From Microbacteriaceae bacterium (lineage in GTDB: Bacteria; Actinomycetota; Actinomycetes; Actinomycetales; Microbacteriaceae): a DNA stretch of 13,752 nt. The notes under the pieces are model-generated. The model was not told the DNA's origin and did not search any database. It worked only from the letters and a program-made list of their open reading frames with translations. Within the stretch, counting starts at the first letter, position 1. Each line of letters starts with the position of its first letter. The position numbers were made by a program, and so were the translations under genes. Below are positions 1-7,417 of the stretch, in pieces. The stretch is from the NCBI GenBank assembly GCA_025464125.1, contig JAODLU010000062.1, forward strand, positions 1 through 13,752, given 5' to 3'.

Positions 1-624
1 CTGCAGCACCTCGCGCAGTTCTTCGAAGGAATTGCGCAGGCGGTCCTTCAGCGCGACGCTTCCTCCATCATCTGCCCAGTAGGCCCACGCGTGGCGGATG
101 GCGGCAAACGCAACCTGGGTGATGAGCCGGGACCGGCTGAGGAGGGCATCCTGATTGGCGGCATAGCCCGCATCGTCGAGGCTGAGTCGCGCGGCGACGA
201 GCTGCCTGAGTTGTTCTTCGAACTCGCGCATCGCCGTCATGCGGATGGAGAAGAGCTGCTGGTTGCCCTTCAACAGGGCCAGCCGCGCCTTGTTCAATTC
301 GGGGTCGCCGACATCGTCGACCGAACCCGAAATAAGGTCGCCGAGACCAGACAGGATGTCGGCCCCTGGCCCTGCATTGACGAAGTGCTCGAGCTGGGGG
401 CCTGGCGGCAGCGTGGGGGTGTCGCCGATGAGCGCTGCCTCTTTCGACGGGAAATAGTTGAAAAAGGTGCGGGGTGAGATGTCAGCGATGCGGCTGATCT
501 CGTCGACGGTGACCCTGTCGGTTCCCTTGTCCTGCGCCAGCGAGATCGCAGCGGCCTGGATCGCTCGGCGAGTGGCGAGACGTTTGCGCTCGCGCAGGCC
601 TAGGTCCGCGGCATCCGGGTTCAT
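1..624 (-). CDS. TetR/AcrR-family transcriptional regulator (3' end outside window)
   Basis: The ATG at 624-622 opens 208 codons without a stop up to base 1, so the C-terminus lies outside the window. The N-terminus is a typical TetR DNA-binding domain: residues about 10-62 contain RERKRLATRRAI and then VTVDEISRIADISPRTFFNYFPSKEAAL, where the TFFNYFPSKEAAL recognition-helix signature is very characteristic. The rest is a helical ligand-binding domain with no motif that predicts the ligand. No Shine-Dalgarno sequence precedes the ATG, and a -10-like element ends 6 bases before it, so a leaderless transcript is plausible. An in-frame GTG 12 codons upstream exists but also lacks a ribosome site and would run through the palindromes. 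The gene follows the peptidase gene by only 43 bases on the same strand. The two palindromes in that gap suggest autoregulation. Family assignment is secure; the target genes are unknown and may lie to the left. Confidence 0.9.
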   Translation of the reverse strand, partial: MNPDAADLGLRERKRLATRRAIQAAAISLAQDKGTDRVTVDEISRIADISPRTFFNYFPSKEAALIGDTPTLPPGPQLEHFVNAGPGADILSGLGDLISGSVDDVGDPELNKARLALLKGNQQLFSIRMTAMREFEEQLRQLVAARLSLDDAGYAANQDALLSRSRLITQVAFAAIRHAWAYWADDGGSVALKDRLRNSFEELREVLQ

Positions 625-640
625 GCAAGCATTCTTGCAT
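623..640. promoter_or_regulatory. Inverted repeat overlapping the tetR start codon (candidate operator 1)
   Basis: ATGCAAG-CATT-CTTGCAT is a perfect 7-base inverted repeat with a 4-base spacer. It covers the proposed tetR -10 element and ends inside the tetR start codon. It shares the TGCAA/TTGCA half-site with the second palindrome 2 bases away. TetR proteins usually bind such dyads over their own promoters, so autorepression is the inferred role. Confidence 0.5.
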
Positions 641-659
641 CGTGTGCAAATTTGCACAA
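631..659 (-). promoter_or_regulatory. Candidate tetR promoter giving a leaderless mRNA
   Basis: Read on the minus strand, TTGTGC (659-654) and AAGAAT (636-631) are separated by exactly 17 bases. Six bases follow before the A of the tetR ATG, which would place the transcription start at or next to the start codon. The hexamers match consensus only moderately (3 of 6 and 4 of 6). Support comes from the spacing, the absence of a ribosome site and the overlap with both palindromes. Confidence 0.35.
643..658. promoter_or_regulatory. Perfect 16-bp palindrome (candidate TetR operator 2)
   Basis: TGTGCAAATTTGCACA is a perfect 16-base palindrome with no spacer. It lies between the stop of the peptidase gene (668) and the tetR start, over the proposed -35/spacer region. 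Size and position fit a TetR-dimer operator. With no loop and no following T-run it is a poor terminator candidate. Binding by the adjacent regulator is inferred. Confidence 0.6.
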
Positions 660-667
660 AGGGGAGA

Positions 668-2215
668 TCAGCAGGTGAGGTTCTTCTTCGGCACGGTGCC
701 CTGGATGAGGAAGTTGTCGACGGCGTCATTCACGCACTGGTTCGACTTGTTGTATGCCGTGTGCCCCTCGCCGCGGTAGGTGACGAGGTGCCCCTCCTGC
801 AGTTCTGAGGCCAGCGCCTTCGCCCAGACATACGGTGTCGCTGGGTCGTTGGTTGTGCCAACTACGACGATGGGGGCTGAGCCCGCAGCCGCGATCGGGC
901 CGGGATCGCGGGTCGACTGGTATGGCCACCTGGCGCACGATGTTCCGCCGTACGACATCTGTGCACCAAGAGTCGGCGCGACCTGGATCAGCTGGGCGGC
1001 CTCTCCGCGCAACGACGCCTCTGTGCTGGTCGTGCGGTAGTCGAGGCAGTTGATGGCGATGATCGCCTCCGACGAGTTGGTCGTGTACGTGCCGTCACCC
1101 TTGCGGCCGTAATAGTTGTCGGCCAGCTCGAATGCGTAGTCGGCGTCGCCCTTGCCGACCGACGTGAACAGCTCATTCAGGGCCGGCCAGTTCGCCTTGT
1201 TGTACAGCGGCAGGATGATCGCCGTGAACATCGAAGCACTGCCGAGCTGCCGCCCATCGGATGCCCGCAAAGGACTGGCGTCGAGGGAAGACAGAAGGGC
1301 CCGTATCTTCTTGAGCGCGCTCGCAACCGAACCCTTGAACGGGCAGTCGGACGATGTGCGGCAGTCGGTCAGATAGGCGGTCAGCGCGCTCTCGAAGCCC
1401 GCAGCCTGCACCTTCGTCACCTCGAAACTGGTGGTCGCCGGGTCGACCGCCCCATCGAGCACGAGCCTGCCCGTCTTGCCGGGATAAAGCTCGGCGTAGG
1501 TCGCGCCGAGCAGCGTGCCGTACGAGTAGCCCAGGTAGTTCAGCTTCTTGTCGCCGAGAGCCGCTCGCAACATGTCGAGGTCACGGGCCGCACTCATCGT
1601 GTCGACGTACCCGAGCAGTTCGCCGGTGTGCTGGAGACATGACGCCCCGAATTTTTGCGATGCGGCCTCCTGGTCGGCTATCCACGCATCAGATCCGAAG
1701 GGGTTCGGGGAGAGCCCGAAGAGGAAGGCGTCCATCTCGGCCGGGTCGCTGTAACAACTGATGGCGCTCGACTTGTTAACCCCGCGAGGGTCGAAGCCGA
1801 CGATGTCGTAGTTCTGGCGCAACCGCGAGTCGACGGCGGTGGTCAGGCCGTCGCGAACGAAGTCGTAACCGGAGGCACCGGGCCCGCCTGGATTCACGAG
1901 CAGCGATCCGCGGGCCGTGCCTGTCGAGTTCGAGCGGATGAGCGCAAGGTCGATGCTCGATCGCGCGGGGTCATTCCAGTCCAGGGGTGCTTTCGCCGTC
2001 GCGCACTGGAAGTCGCCACCCTCGCAACTCGACCACTTGAGCACCTGCCCGTAGTACGGCGTGAGGGTCGCGATCACCGACTCACCGGTGGGCTTCGATG
2101 TGCTGCTCTGCGCTTTCGGCAGGTAGGCGCTCACGCATCCGCTCAGCAGCATGACTGCAGCAATGGCCGCGGCCGCCAGCCTGAACGGGCGGGATGCAGT
2201 GGTCACTCGCATCAC
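668..2215 (-). CDS. Secreted lipoprotein peptidase, Tap/SlpD/SlpE-type alpha/beta-hydrolase
   Basis: This 515-residue protein has a lipoprotein signal: a hydrophobic stretch (residues 13-24) and lipobox LSGC with the lipidated Cys at 27. It should therefore sit on the outer face of the membrane. The alpha/beta-hydrolase core shows the oxyanion loop NPGGPGASG (108-116) and the nucleophile elbow GYSYG (Ser231). The C-terminal TAP-like domain holds the likely triad partners Asp457 (TTNDPATP) and His485 (GEGHTAY). Relatives are the Streptomyces tripeptidyl aminopeptidases and mycobacterial Hip1-like enzymes, which remove N-terminal peptides from secreted proteins; the exact substrate here is unknown. 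The GTG at 2215 overlaps the holB stop by 4 bases and is followed at once by ATG (2212). A GTG at codon 4 has AGGTGA 5 bases upstream, so the exact start is uncertain by 1-3 codons. It is the last gene of the topA-tmk-holB run. Confidence 0.9.
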   Translation of the reverse strand: MMRVTTASRPFRLAAAAIAAVMLLSGCVSAYLPKAQSSTSKPTGESVIATLTPYYGQVLKWSSCEGGDFQCATAKAPLDWNDPARSSIDLALIRSNSTGTARGSLLVNPGGPGASGYDFVRDGLTTAVDSRLRQNYDIVGFDPRGVNKSSAISCYSDPAEMDAFLFGLSPNPFGSDAWIADQEAASQKFGASCLQHTGELLGYVDTMSAARDLDMLRAALGDKKLNYLGYSYGTLLGATYAELYPGKTGRLVLDGAVDPATTSFEVTKVQAAGFESALTAYLTDCRTSSDCPFKGSVASALKKIRALLSSLDASPLRASDGRQLGSASMFTAIILPLYNKANWPALNELFTSVGKGDADYAFELADNYYGRKGDGTYTTNSSEAIIAINCLDYRTTSTEASLRGEAAQLIQVAPTLGAQMSYGGTSCARWPYQSTRDPGPIAAAGSAPIVVVGTTNDPATPYVWAKALASELQEGHLVTYRGEGHTAYNKSNQCVNDAVDNFLIQGTVPKKNLTC

Positions 2216-3399
2216 CTGACCGCCGAGATGAGCATGGCCTCGAGTGCGAGCGCCGGAGAAACATTGCCCTCGATGCGCGTGCGCGCTTCGGCTATCGCAT
2301 CCATCGTGGCAACGGTCGTGGCCGAAGTGCTTGCTGTGCTCGCCGTGCGCAGCCGACCCTCGATCGCCAGGTTGATCGGTTCGACCGGCGCACCGAGCTG
2401 CAGCATCAGGATGTCGCGGTACAACGACTGCAGGTCGACCATGATGCGATCGAGTCCGTCGCGCAGGCTGCGGGTTGCCCGACGCTTCTGGTCCTCCTCG
2501 AGGCTGCGCAGCTGGGCTCGAAGTGCCGGTGGAATCGTGCCGCCCGGTTCGATTCCGAGGGACCGCAGCGCGCTGTCCCGCTCCTCAGCGTCACGCTCCT
2601 CGGTGATCGCTTTCGCGTCTTCGCCAGCCAGCTCGAGCAGTTGTGCTGCGGCGATCACGGCATCCGACACCGAGCGCAACCCGAGCGCGATGTCGAGAGT
2701 CTGTTGACGACGCTCGCGCGCCTGCTCGTTAGTGGCCAGGCGATGCGCCATGCCGATGTGGCTCTGCGCCTCCCGTGCCGCTCGCGTCGCGGTGGCGAGA
2801 TCGACGCCGTCACGACTGGCGATCAGCTCGGCGACCTCATCGATGGCCGGCACCCTCAGCCGCACCGAACGAACGCGGGAACGGATAGTCGGGATCAGGT
2901 CGGCTTCGCTCGGCGCGCAGAGAATCCAGACGGTGCGGGGCGGCGGTTCTTCCAGTGCTTTCAGCAGCACGTTGGAAGTGCGCTCGGCCATGCGGTCGGC
3001 ATCTTCGATAATCATCACGCGGTAGCGCGAAACCGATGGCGAGAACTGCGAACTGGCCACCAGTTGGCGCACATCGTCCATCTTGATGATCACACCCTCA
3101 GTGGCAAGTACGCCGAGGTCGGGATGCGTACGCGCTGCCACCTGCCTGCGGGTCGCTTCGTCGCCAGCCGGGTCGCCTGGGCTCAGCAGCGCGGTCGCGA
3201 ACGCGTATGCAAGGTTCGACCTGCCAGACCCGGGCGGGCCGGTGATGAGCCAGGAATGGGTCATCGACGACCCAGAGATCGGCGCGTCAGTGGGACTCGA
3301 ATCGGATGCCGCAGCCCGGAAAATCGCGATGGCCTCGGCCTGCCCGGTCAGCTCGTCCCACACTCCCGTGCTGGCCTCTGCACCACTGCGGTCCGTCAC
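2212..3399 (-). CDS. holB: DNA polymerase III clamp-loader subunit delta'
   Basis: This 395-residue AAA+ protein belongs to the clamp loader that places the sliding clamp on primed DNA. Landmarks are a P-loop-like GPPGSGRS (54-61, with Arg where active ATPases have Lys), HPDLGVLATEG, the IEDADRM Walker B region (131-137), NVLLKALEEPPP and SEADLIPTIRSRVRSVRL. The family's SRC sensor motif reads SRV (174-176). The cysteine-rich zinc module that normally follows the P-loop is absent: the whole protein has a single Cys (161). Residues 71-92 are instead a short polar stretch. Both features agree with delta' acting as a non-catalytic stator. The GTG start overlaps the tmk stop by 4 bases (GTGA), so translation is probably coupled. 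The C-terminal 150 residues are helical, with charged segments as expected for the collar domain. Confidence 0.93.
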   Translation of the reverse strand: MTDRSGAEASTGVWDELTGQAEAIAIFRAAASDSSPTDAPISGSSMTHSWLITGPPGSGRSNLAYAFATALLSPGDPAGDEATRRQVAARTHPDLGVLATEGVIIKMDDVRQLVASSQFSPSVSRYRVMIIEDADRMAERTSNVLLKALEEPPPRTVWILCAPSEADLIPTIRSRVRSVRLRVPAIDEVAELIASRDGVDLATATRAAREAQSHIGMAHRLATNEQARERRQQTLDIALGLRSVSDAVIAAAQLLELAGEDAKAITEERDAEERDSALRSLGIEPGGTIPPALRAQLRSLEEDQKRRATRSLRDGLDRIMVDLQSLYRDILMLQLGAPVEPINLAIEGRLRTASTASTSATTVATMDAIAEARTRIEGNVSPALALEAMLISAVR

Positions 3400-4016
3400 C
3401 TGAGCAGGATAGCAACCCTGGACTGGATGGCCGCCGCGATGGACTCGACTGTGTCAGTCGCCGGCAGCACCAGGAACCGTGCAGGATCGGCTTCGGCGAG
3501 CGCGAGATACCCGGCCCGCACGCGCGCGTGGAAGTCGCTCTTCTCGGACTCGAGGCGGTCGTACCTGGTTCGCGACTCATCCAGTCGCTCCCGCCCGATG
3601 CTCTCGTCGAGGTCGAGCAGGATGGTGAGGTCCGGCATGAAGCCCTCGGCAGCCCAGAGGGAGATATCTCGCACCTCGGTCGGGTCGAGCACGCGCCCGG
3701 CCCCCTGGTATGCCACCGAGGAGTCGAGGTAGCGGTCCTGGATCACGATCTCCCCGCGCTCGACCGCCGGCCGCACCTTGGTGGCGATGTTGTGCGCGCG
3801 GTCTGCCGCGTAGATCAGCGCTTCGGCCCGCGGGGCCATGTGCCCGCGCCGATGCAGCACTATCTCGCGAAGTTCCACCCCGAGTTCGGTGCCCCCGGGT
3901 TCCCTGGAGCGCACGACGACGTGCCCCGCATCCGCCAGCCAGCTGGACAGCAGTTCTGCCTGGGTCGACTTGCCGGAGCCGTCGCCGCCCTCGAAGGTGA
4001 TGAAAAGGCCGGGCAT
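3396..4016 (-). CDS. tmk: Thymidylate kinase (dTMP kinase)
   Basis: This 206-residue enzyme phosphorylates dTMP to dTDP in dTTP synthesis. The sequence shows the P-loop FEGGDGSGKST (8-18), the dTMP-binding REPGGT (38-43), the DRY motif (94-96) followed by DSSVAYQGAGR, and a C-terminal half carrying the DESRTRYDRLE region. Length is typical of the family. The ATG at 4016 lies 3 bases downstream of the topA stop, and the gene end overlaps holB by 4 bases. A tmk-holB pair after topA is a familiar actinobacterial arrangement and fits co-expression of precursor supply and replication functions. No separate promoter is visible. Confidence 0.96.
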   Translation of the reverse strand: MPGLFITFEGGDGSGKSTQAELLSSWLADAGHVVVRSREPGGTELGVELREIVLHRRGHMAPRAEALIYAADRAHNIATKVRPAVERGEIVIQDRYLDSSVAYQGAGRVLDPTEVRDISLWAAEGFMPDLTILLDLDESIGRERLDESRTRYDRLESEKSDFHARVRAGYLALAEADPARFLVLPATDTVESIAAAIQSRVAILLR

Positions 4017-4019
4017 GGG

Positions 4020-6875
4020 CTAACTGGCTGCGGGCTTGCTCGTGGCAGATGCGGTGGCGCCGGTCTTCTTCGCGACTGGCTTCTTCGCTACAGGCTTCTT
4101 GGCAACGGGCTTCTTCGCTGCAGGCTTCTTGGCAACGGGCTTCTTCGCTGCGGGCTTCTTGGCCGCCGGCTTCTTGGCCGCGGGCTTCTTGCCAGGCCCC
4201 TTGGCGCGCTTGTCGGCGAGCATCTGCACCGCACGCTCGAAGTCGATCTCCTCGATCGTCTCGCCGCGCGGGATGGTCGCGTTCGTGATTCCGTCGGTCA
4301 CGTACACGCCGAACCGGCCGTCCTTGATGCGGATCGGCTTGCCGCTCTCGGGGTCTGCGTCGAATTCCTTGAGGGCACTCGATGCTCGTCGCGCACCATA
4401 TTTGGGCTGGGCGTAGAGCTCGAGTGCGCCAGCGAGGTCCAGCTCGAAGATCTGGTCTTCTTCGGTCAGCGACCTCGTGTCTGCACCCTTCTTCAGGTAC
4501 GGACCGAACTTGCCGTTCTGGGCGGTGATGTCTTCGCCGGATTCCGGGTCCTGGCCGACAATCCTTGGCAGGGCCAGCAGGCGTAGCGCGGTCTCGAGGT
4601 CAACGGTCGCGAGGTCCATCGACTTGAAAATGGAGGCGGTGCGCGGCTTCGGCGCTGTTGACTTCTTTGCCGCCGCCTTCTTCGCGGGCTTCGCGGGCTC
4701 GATGACCTCACCTGTGAGCGGGTCCGCCACGACCTCGACAGGCTCCACGACCGCCTCTTCGACAACAGGATCGAGCTCGGTCACGTACGGACCGAACCTG
4801 CCGTCTTTAGCGACGATGTTCTTGCCGTTCTCGGGGTTCACACCGATGACGCGATCGACAATCACCGGGGCGTCGATCAGCTCGTGCGCCTTGGCGACGG
4901 TTAGTTCGTCTGGTGCGAGCTCCGGCGGGATGTTCACTCGGCGCGGAGTGTCTCCCTCGACCGCGGCCGGGTCCTTCACTTCGAGGTACGGGCCGTACTT
5001 GCCGATGCGCAGTGTGATTTCATCGTCGAGCACGATCGAGTTGATCGTGCGGGCGTCGATGTCGCCCAGGTTGTCGATGACAACGCGGAGCCCGCGATGC
5101 CTGTCGCCGCCGAAGTAGAAGCTGGTCAGCCAGTCGACACGGTCTTCCTTGCCATCAGCGATGCGGTCGAGGTCGTCTTCCATGCCGGCGGTGAAGTCGT
5201 ACTGCACCAGGTCGCCGAAGAACTCCTCGAGCAGGCGCACCACTGAGAACGCAATCCAGTTGGGAACGAGAGCCGTGCCGCGTGGGGTCACATAGCCGCG
5301 ATCGATGATCGTGGAGATGATGGACGCGTAGGTGGACGGGCGCCCGATGCCGAGCTCTTCCAGGGTCTTCACGAGGCTCGCCTCGGTGTATCGCGGCGGC
5401 GGACTGGTCTCGTGGCCCTTTGCCTCGACGTCGAAGACGTTCAGCGCCTGGCCGACTGTGAGCGGGGGCAGCTTGGCTTCCTCAGGTTCGGCAGCGGCGT
5501 TGCGCTCCTCGTCCCTGCTCTCCTCGTATGCCTGCATGAACCCGCGGAACGTGATGACGGTGCCGCTTGCGGCGAACTCGGCAACCCTCTTGTCTGGCAG
5601 TGTCGCGGCGATCGAGACCGAGGCGGTCGAACCCTTCGCGTCAGCCATCTGCGACGCGACTGTGCGCTTCCAGATCAGGTCGTAGAGCTTCCAGTCGTTT
5701 CCGCGCAGCGTGCCCTCGAGCTCTCCGGGCGTGCGGAATGTGTCGCCAGCAGGGCGGATGGCCTCGTGGGCCTCCTGGGCGTTCTTGCTCTTGCTCGTGT
5801 AGACGCGCGGCTTCTCGGAGACGCTCTCCTGGCCATAGAGGTTCGCGGCCTGGCTGCGGGCTGCGGTCATCGCCTGCTGGCTGAGGTTCAGCGAGTCGGT
5901 ACGCATGTAGGTGATGTAGCCGTTTTCGTACAGTCCCTGGGCCACGCTCATGGTCTGGCGTGCCGAGAAACGCAGCTTGCGTGCTGCCTCCTGCTGCAGG
6001 GTCGAGGTGCTGAACGGCGCCGCGGGGCGGCGGGTGTACGGCTTCGACTCGACGGAGGTGACGGTGATCGCGACATCCGGAGCCTTGAGGGCCGTTGCCA
6101 GTGCCTCGGCTCCGGCTTCGTCGAGAGCGACGGCTTCGGATTTCAGCTGGCCCTTGTCGTCGAAGTCGCGACCGGTTGCCACGCGCTTGCCTTCGAGCTT
6201 TGCAAGCCGTGCCTCGAAGGTGGTGGAATCGGCGGATGCCGCCAGCTGGGTCGAGAGATCCCAGTAGCCTGCGGCGACGAATGCCAACCGCTCACGTTCG
6301 CGGTCGACGACCAGGCGGGTTGCGGCCGACTGCACCCGACCCGCTGACAGGCCTGGACCGATCTTGCGCCAGAGCACAGGTGAAACCTCGTAGCCATAAA
6401 GCCGGTCGAGAATTCGACGGGTCTCCTGCGCGTCGACCAGGGCGGTGTCGATGTCGCGAGTGTTGTCACGGGCGCGCTCGATCGCCTCTTTGGTGATCTC
6501 GTGGAACACCATTCGTTTCACCGGAACCTGGGGCTTCAGCTCGTCGAGCAGGTGCCACGCGATGGCCTCGCCTTCGCGGTCCTCATCAGTTGCGAGGTAG
6601 AGCTCGTCGGCGCCCTTGAGCGCGCGCTTCAATTCGGCGACGGTTTTGCGCTTCTGGTCGGAGACGACGTAATAGGGGGTGAAGCCGTTCTCGACGTCGA
6701 TGGAGAATTTGCCGAGCGAGCCCTTCTTAAGCTCCGGCGGCAGGTTTTTGGGTTCGATGAGGTCGCGGATGTGCCCAACCGAGGCGAGAACCTCGTAACC
6801 GTCCCCCAGGTACTGGGCAATCGTCTTCGCCTTGGCCGGCGACTCGACTATGACCAGCTTCTTCGTGCCTGGCAC
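4020..6875 (-). CDS. topA: DNA topoisomerase I (type IA), actinobacterial form
   Basis: This is a 951-residue type IA topoisomerase that relaxes negative supercoils. Numbering is from the GTG at 6875. The TOPRIM domain is at the N-terminus (KKLVIVESPAKAKTI, Glu11; ATDEDREGEA with Asp97, Asp99, Glu103). The catalytic tyrosine is Tyr323 in YITYMRTDS. Instead of Cys4 zinc fingers, the C-terminus carries repeats with signatures GKYGPYLEV, GRFGPYVTEL, GKFGPYLKKG and GRFGVYVTDG. A Lys/Pro/Ala linker separates repeats 2 and 3, and a long lysine-rich tail follows. The GTG is chosen because AAGGAG lies 4 bases upstream and the protein then begins directly with the conserved core. An in-frame ATG at 6941 would add 22 unconserved residues with no ribosome site. 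It is the first gene of the run continuing into tmk, holB and the peptidase. Its promoter should lie in 6886-7023. Confidence 0.96.
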   Translation of the reverse strand: MPGTKKLVIVESPAKAKTIAQYLGDGYEVLASVGHIRDLIEPKNLPPELKKGSLGKFSIDVENGFTPYYVVSDQKRKTVAELKRALKGADELYLATDEDREGEAIAWHLLDELKPQVPVKRMVFHEITKEAIERARDNTRDIDTALVDAQETRRILDRLYGYEVSPVLWRKIGPGLSAGRVQSAATRLVVDRERERLAFVAAGYWDLSTQLAASADSTTFEARLAKLEGKRVATGRDFDDKGQLKSEAVALDEAGAEALATALKAPDVAITVTSVESKPYTRRPAAPFSTSTLQQEAARKLRFSARQTMSVAQGLYENGYITYMRTDSLNLSQQAMTAARSQAANLYGQESVSEKPRVYTSKSKNAQEAHEAIRPAGDTFRTPGELEGTLRGNDWKLYDLIWKRTVASQMADAKGSTASVSIAATLPDKRVAEFAASGTVITFRGFMQAYEESRDEERNAAAEPEEAKLPPLTVGQALNVFDVEAKGHETSPPPRYTEASLVKTLEELGIGRPSTYASIISTIIDRGYVTPRGTALVPNWIAFSVVRLLEEFFGDLVQYDFTAGMEDDLDRIADGKEDRVDWLTSFYFGGDRHRGLRVVIDNLGDIDARTINSIVLDDEITLRIGKYGPYLEVKDPAAVEGDTPRRVNIPPELAPDELTVAKAHELIDAPVIVDRVIGVNPENGKNIVAKDGRFGPYVTELDPVVEEAVVEPVEVVADPLTGEVIEPAKPAKKAAAKKSTAPKPRTASIFKSMDLATVDLETALRLLALPRIVGQDPESGEDITAQNGKFGPYLKKGADTRSLTEEDQIFELDLAGALELYAQPKYGARRASSALKEFDADPESGKPIRIKDGRFGVYVTDGITNATIPRGETIEEIDFERAVQMLADKRAKGPGKKPAAKKPAAKKPAAKKPVAKKPAAKKPVAKKPVAKKPVAKKTGATASATSKPAAS
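4066..4185 (-). repeat. topA: Eight 15-bp tandem units encoding the lysine-rich TopA tail
   Basis: Eight consecutive 15-base units begin ttcttcg or ttcttgg on the plus strand and encode AKKP(A/V) pentapeptides. The 30-base stretches 4096-4125 and 4126-4155 differ at one base. A ninth, shortened unit follows at 4186-4197. Lysine repeat tails are known in actinobacterial TopA, where they aid DNA binding and processivity. The near-identical units are candidates for copy-number change by slippage. Confidence 0.85.
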
Positions 6876-6879
6876 CTTG

Positions 6880-6885
6880 CTCCTT
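6880..6885 (-). promoter_or_regulatory. Ribosome binding site that decides the topA start
   Basis: On the minus strand AAGGAG is followed by CAAG and then GTG (6875-6873). This strong site supports the GTG start over the in-frame ATG 22 codons upstream. Confidence 0.75.
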
Positions 6886-7023
6886 GCTTCTGCGGACCTG
6901 CCCGCTGCTGTGATCGAACATCTCCCGGCTCGCCAGCACATCGGCTTTCAGATGCCGGAGGAGTCAGGTGGCGGGACAGGGGCCCCGACAGGCACACCAT
7001 ACACACAGAATCAGAGCCTGCGC

Positions 7024-7395
7024 CTATTCCGCGCCAGCGCCGGGCGGACCGGCACGTGCGGTACCTGTCACTTCGAACCCCATTACAGAGAGGTGGGCCG
7101 ACACTGTGGCGACCTCTCCGCGCAGCTCGCAGTCGCCAGTGGAGAGCCCGTTGGACCGGGTGACGGACGCCGCAGCTTCGCAGGGAACACCTGGCAGGAT
7201 GCCCGCCGCCACATCCGCGGCCGCCAGCGCCGCAGCATCCGCGCCGGTGGCCACTCGCTGTTTCGCGATAGTGATCGACACGAGTGGAACGAGCATGCCG
7301 GCGAGGCACAGGACCGCCGCGATGACCGCAAGGCCGAGCACAGAACCCGACCCTCGGTCGGATCCGGGCGCCTCAGCCCACGTTCGATCAACCAT
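7024..7395 (-). CDS. TadE/TadG-like secretion-neighbourhood protein (Rv3654c-like)
   Basis: A small membrane-anchored protein of 123 residues if started at the ATG 7395. Residues about 14-40 read GSGSVLGLAVIAAVLCLAGMLVP, one N-terminal transmembrane helix, followed by KQRVATGADAAALAAADVAAG and a short exported domain with two Cys. The VATGADAAALAAAD stretch is typical of the actinobacterial 'helicase/secretion neighbourhood TadE-like' family. The helix lacks the Glu at +5 found in true Flp pilins and TadE, so processing by the usual prepilin peptidase is doubtful. AAAGGTGG lies 11 bases before this ATG. In-frame GTGs at 7410, 7425 and 7434 are alternatives, the last two overlapping the TadE end. 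It is the last gene of the Tad operon; the helicase usually found beside it is absent. Confidence 0.75.
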   Translation of the reverse strand: MVDRTWAEAPGSDRGSGSVLGLAVIAAVLCLAGMLVPLVSITIAKQRVATGADAAALAAADVAAGILPGVPCEAAASVTRSNGLSTGDCELRGEVATVSAHLSVMGFEVTGTARAGPPGAGAE

Positions 7396-7417
7396 TGTTC
7401 GACCAACCACCTTTCGA

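Noticed and set aside
643..658. Perfect palindrome as a terminator for the peptidase gene
   Set aside because: It has no loop and no T-run, and its position over the tetR promoter fits an operator better.
1655..4586. Long plus-strand open frames (350, 512 and 426 codons) opposite holB, tmk and topA
   Set aside because: They lie antisense to securely identified genes, are rich in Arg/Ala/Pro/Ser as expected of shadow frames in GC-rich DNA, and show no recognisable domain.
6876..6941. Upstream ATG extending TopA by 22 residues
   Set aside because: The extension is unconserved-looking and has no ribosome site, while AAGGAG sits correctly before the GTG at 6875.
6960..7023. Possible terminator around the 8-bp palindrome GGGGCCCC downstream of the Tad operon
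   Set aside because: There is no adequate stem with a loop and no following T-run on the minus strand, so I could not support a terminator there.
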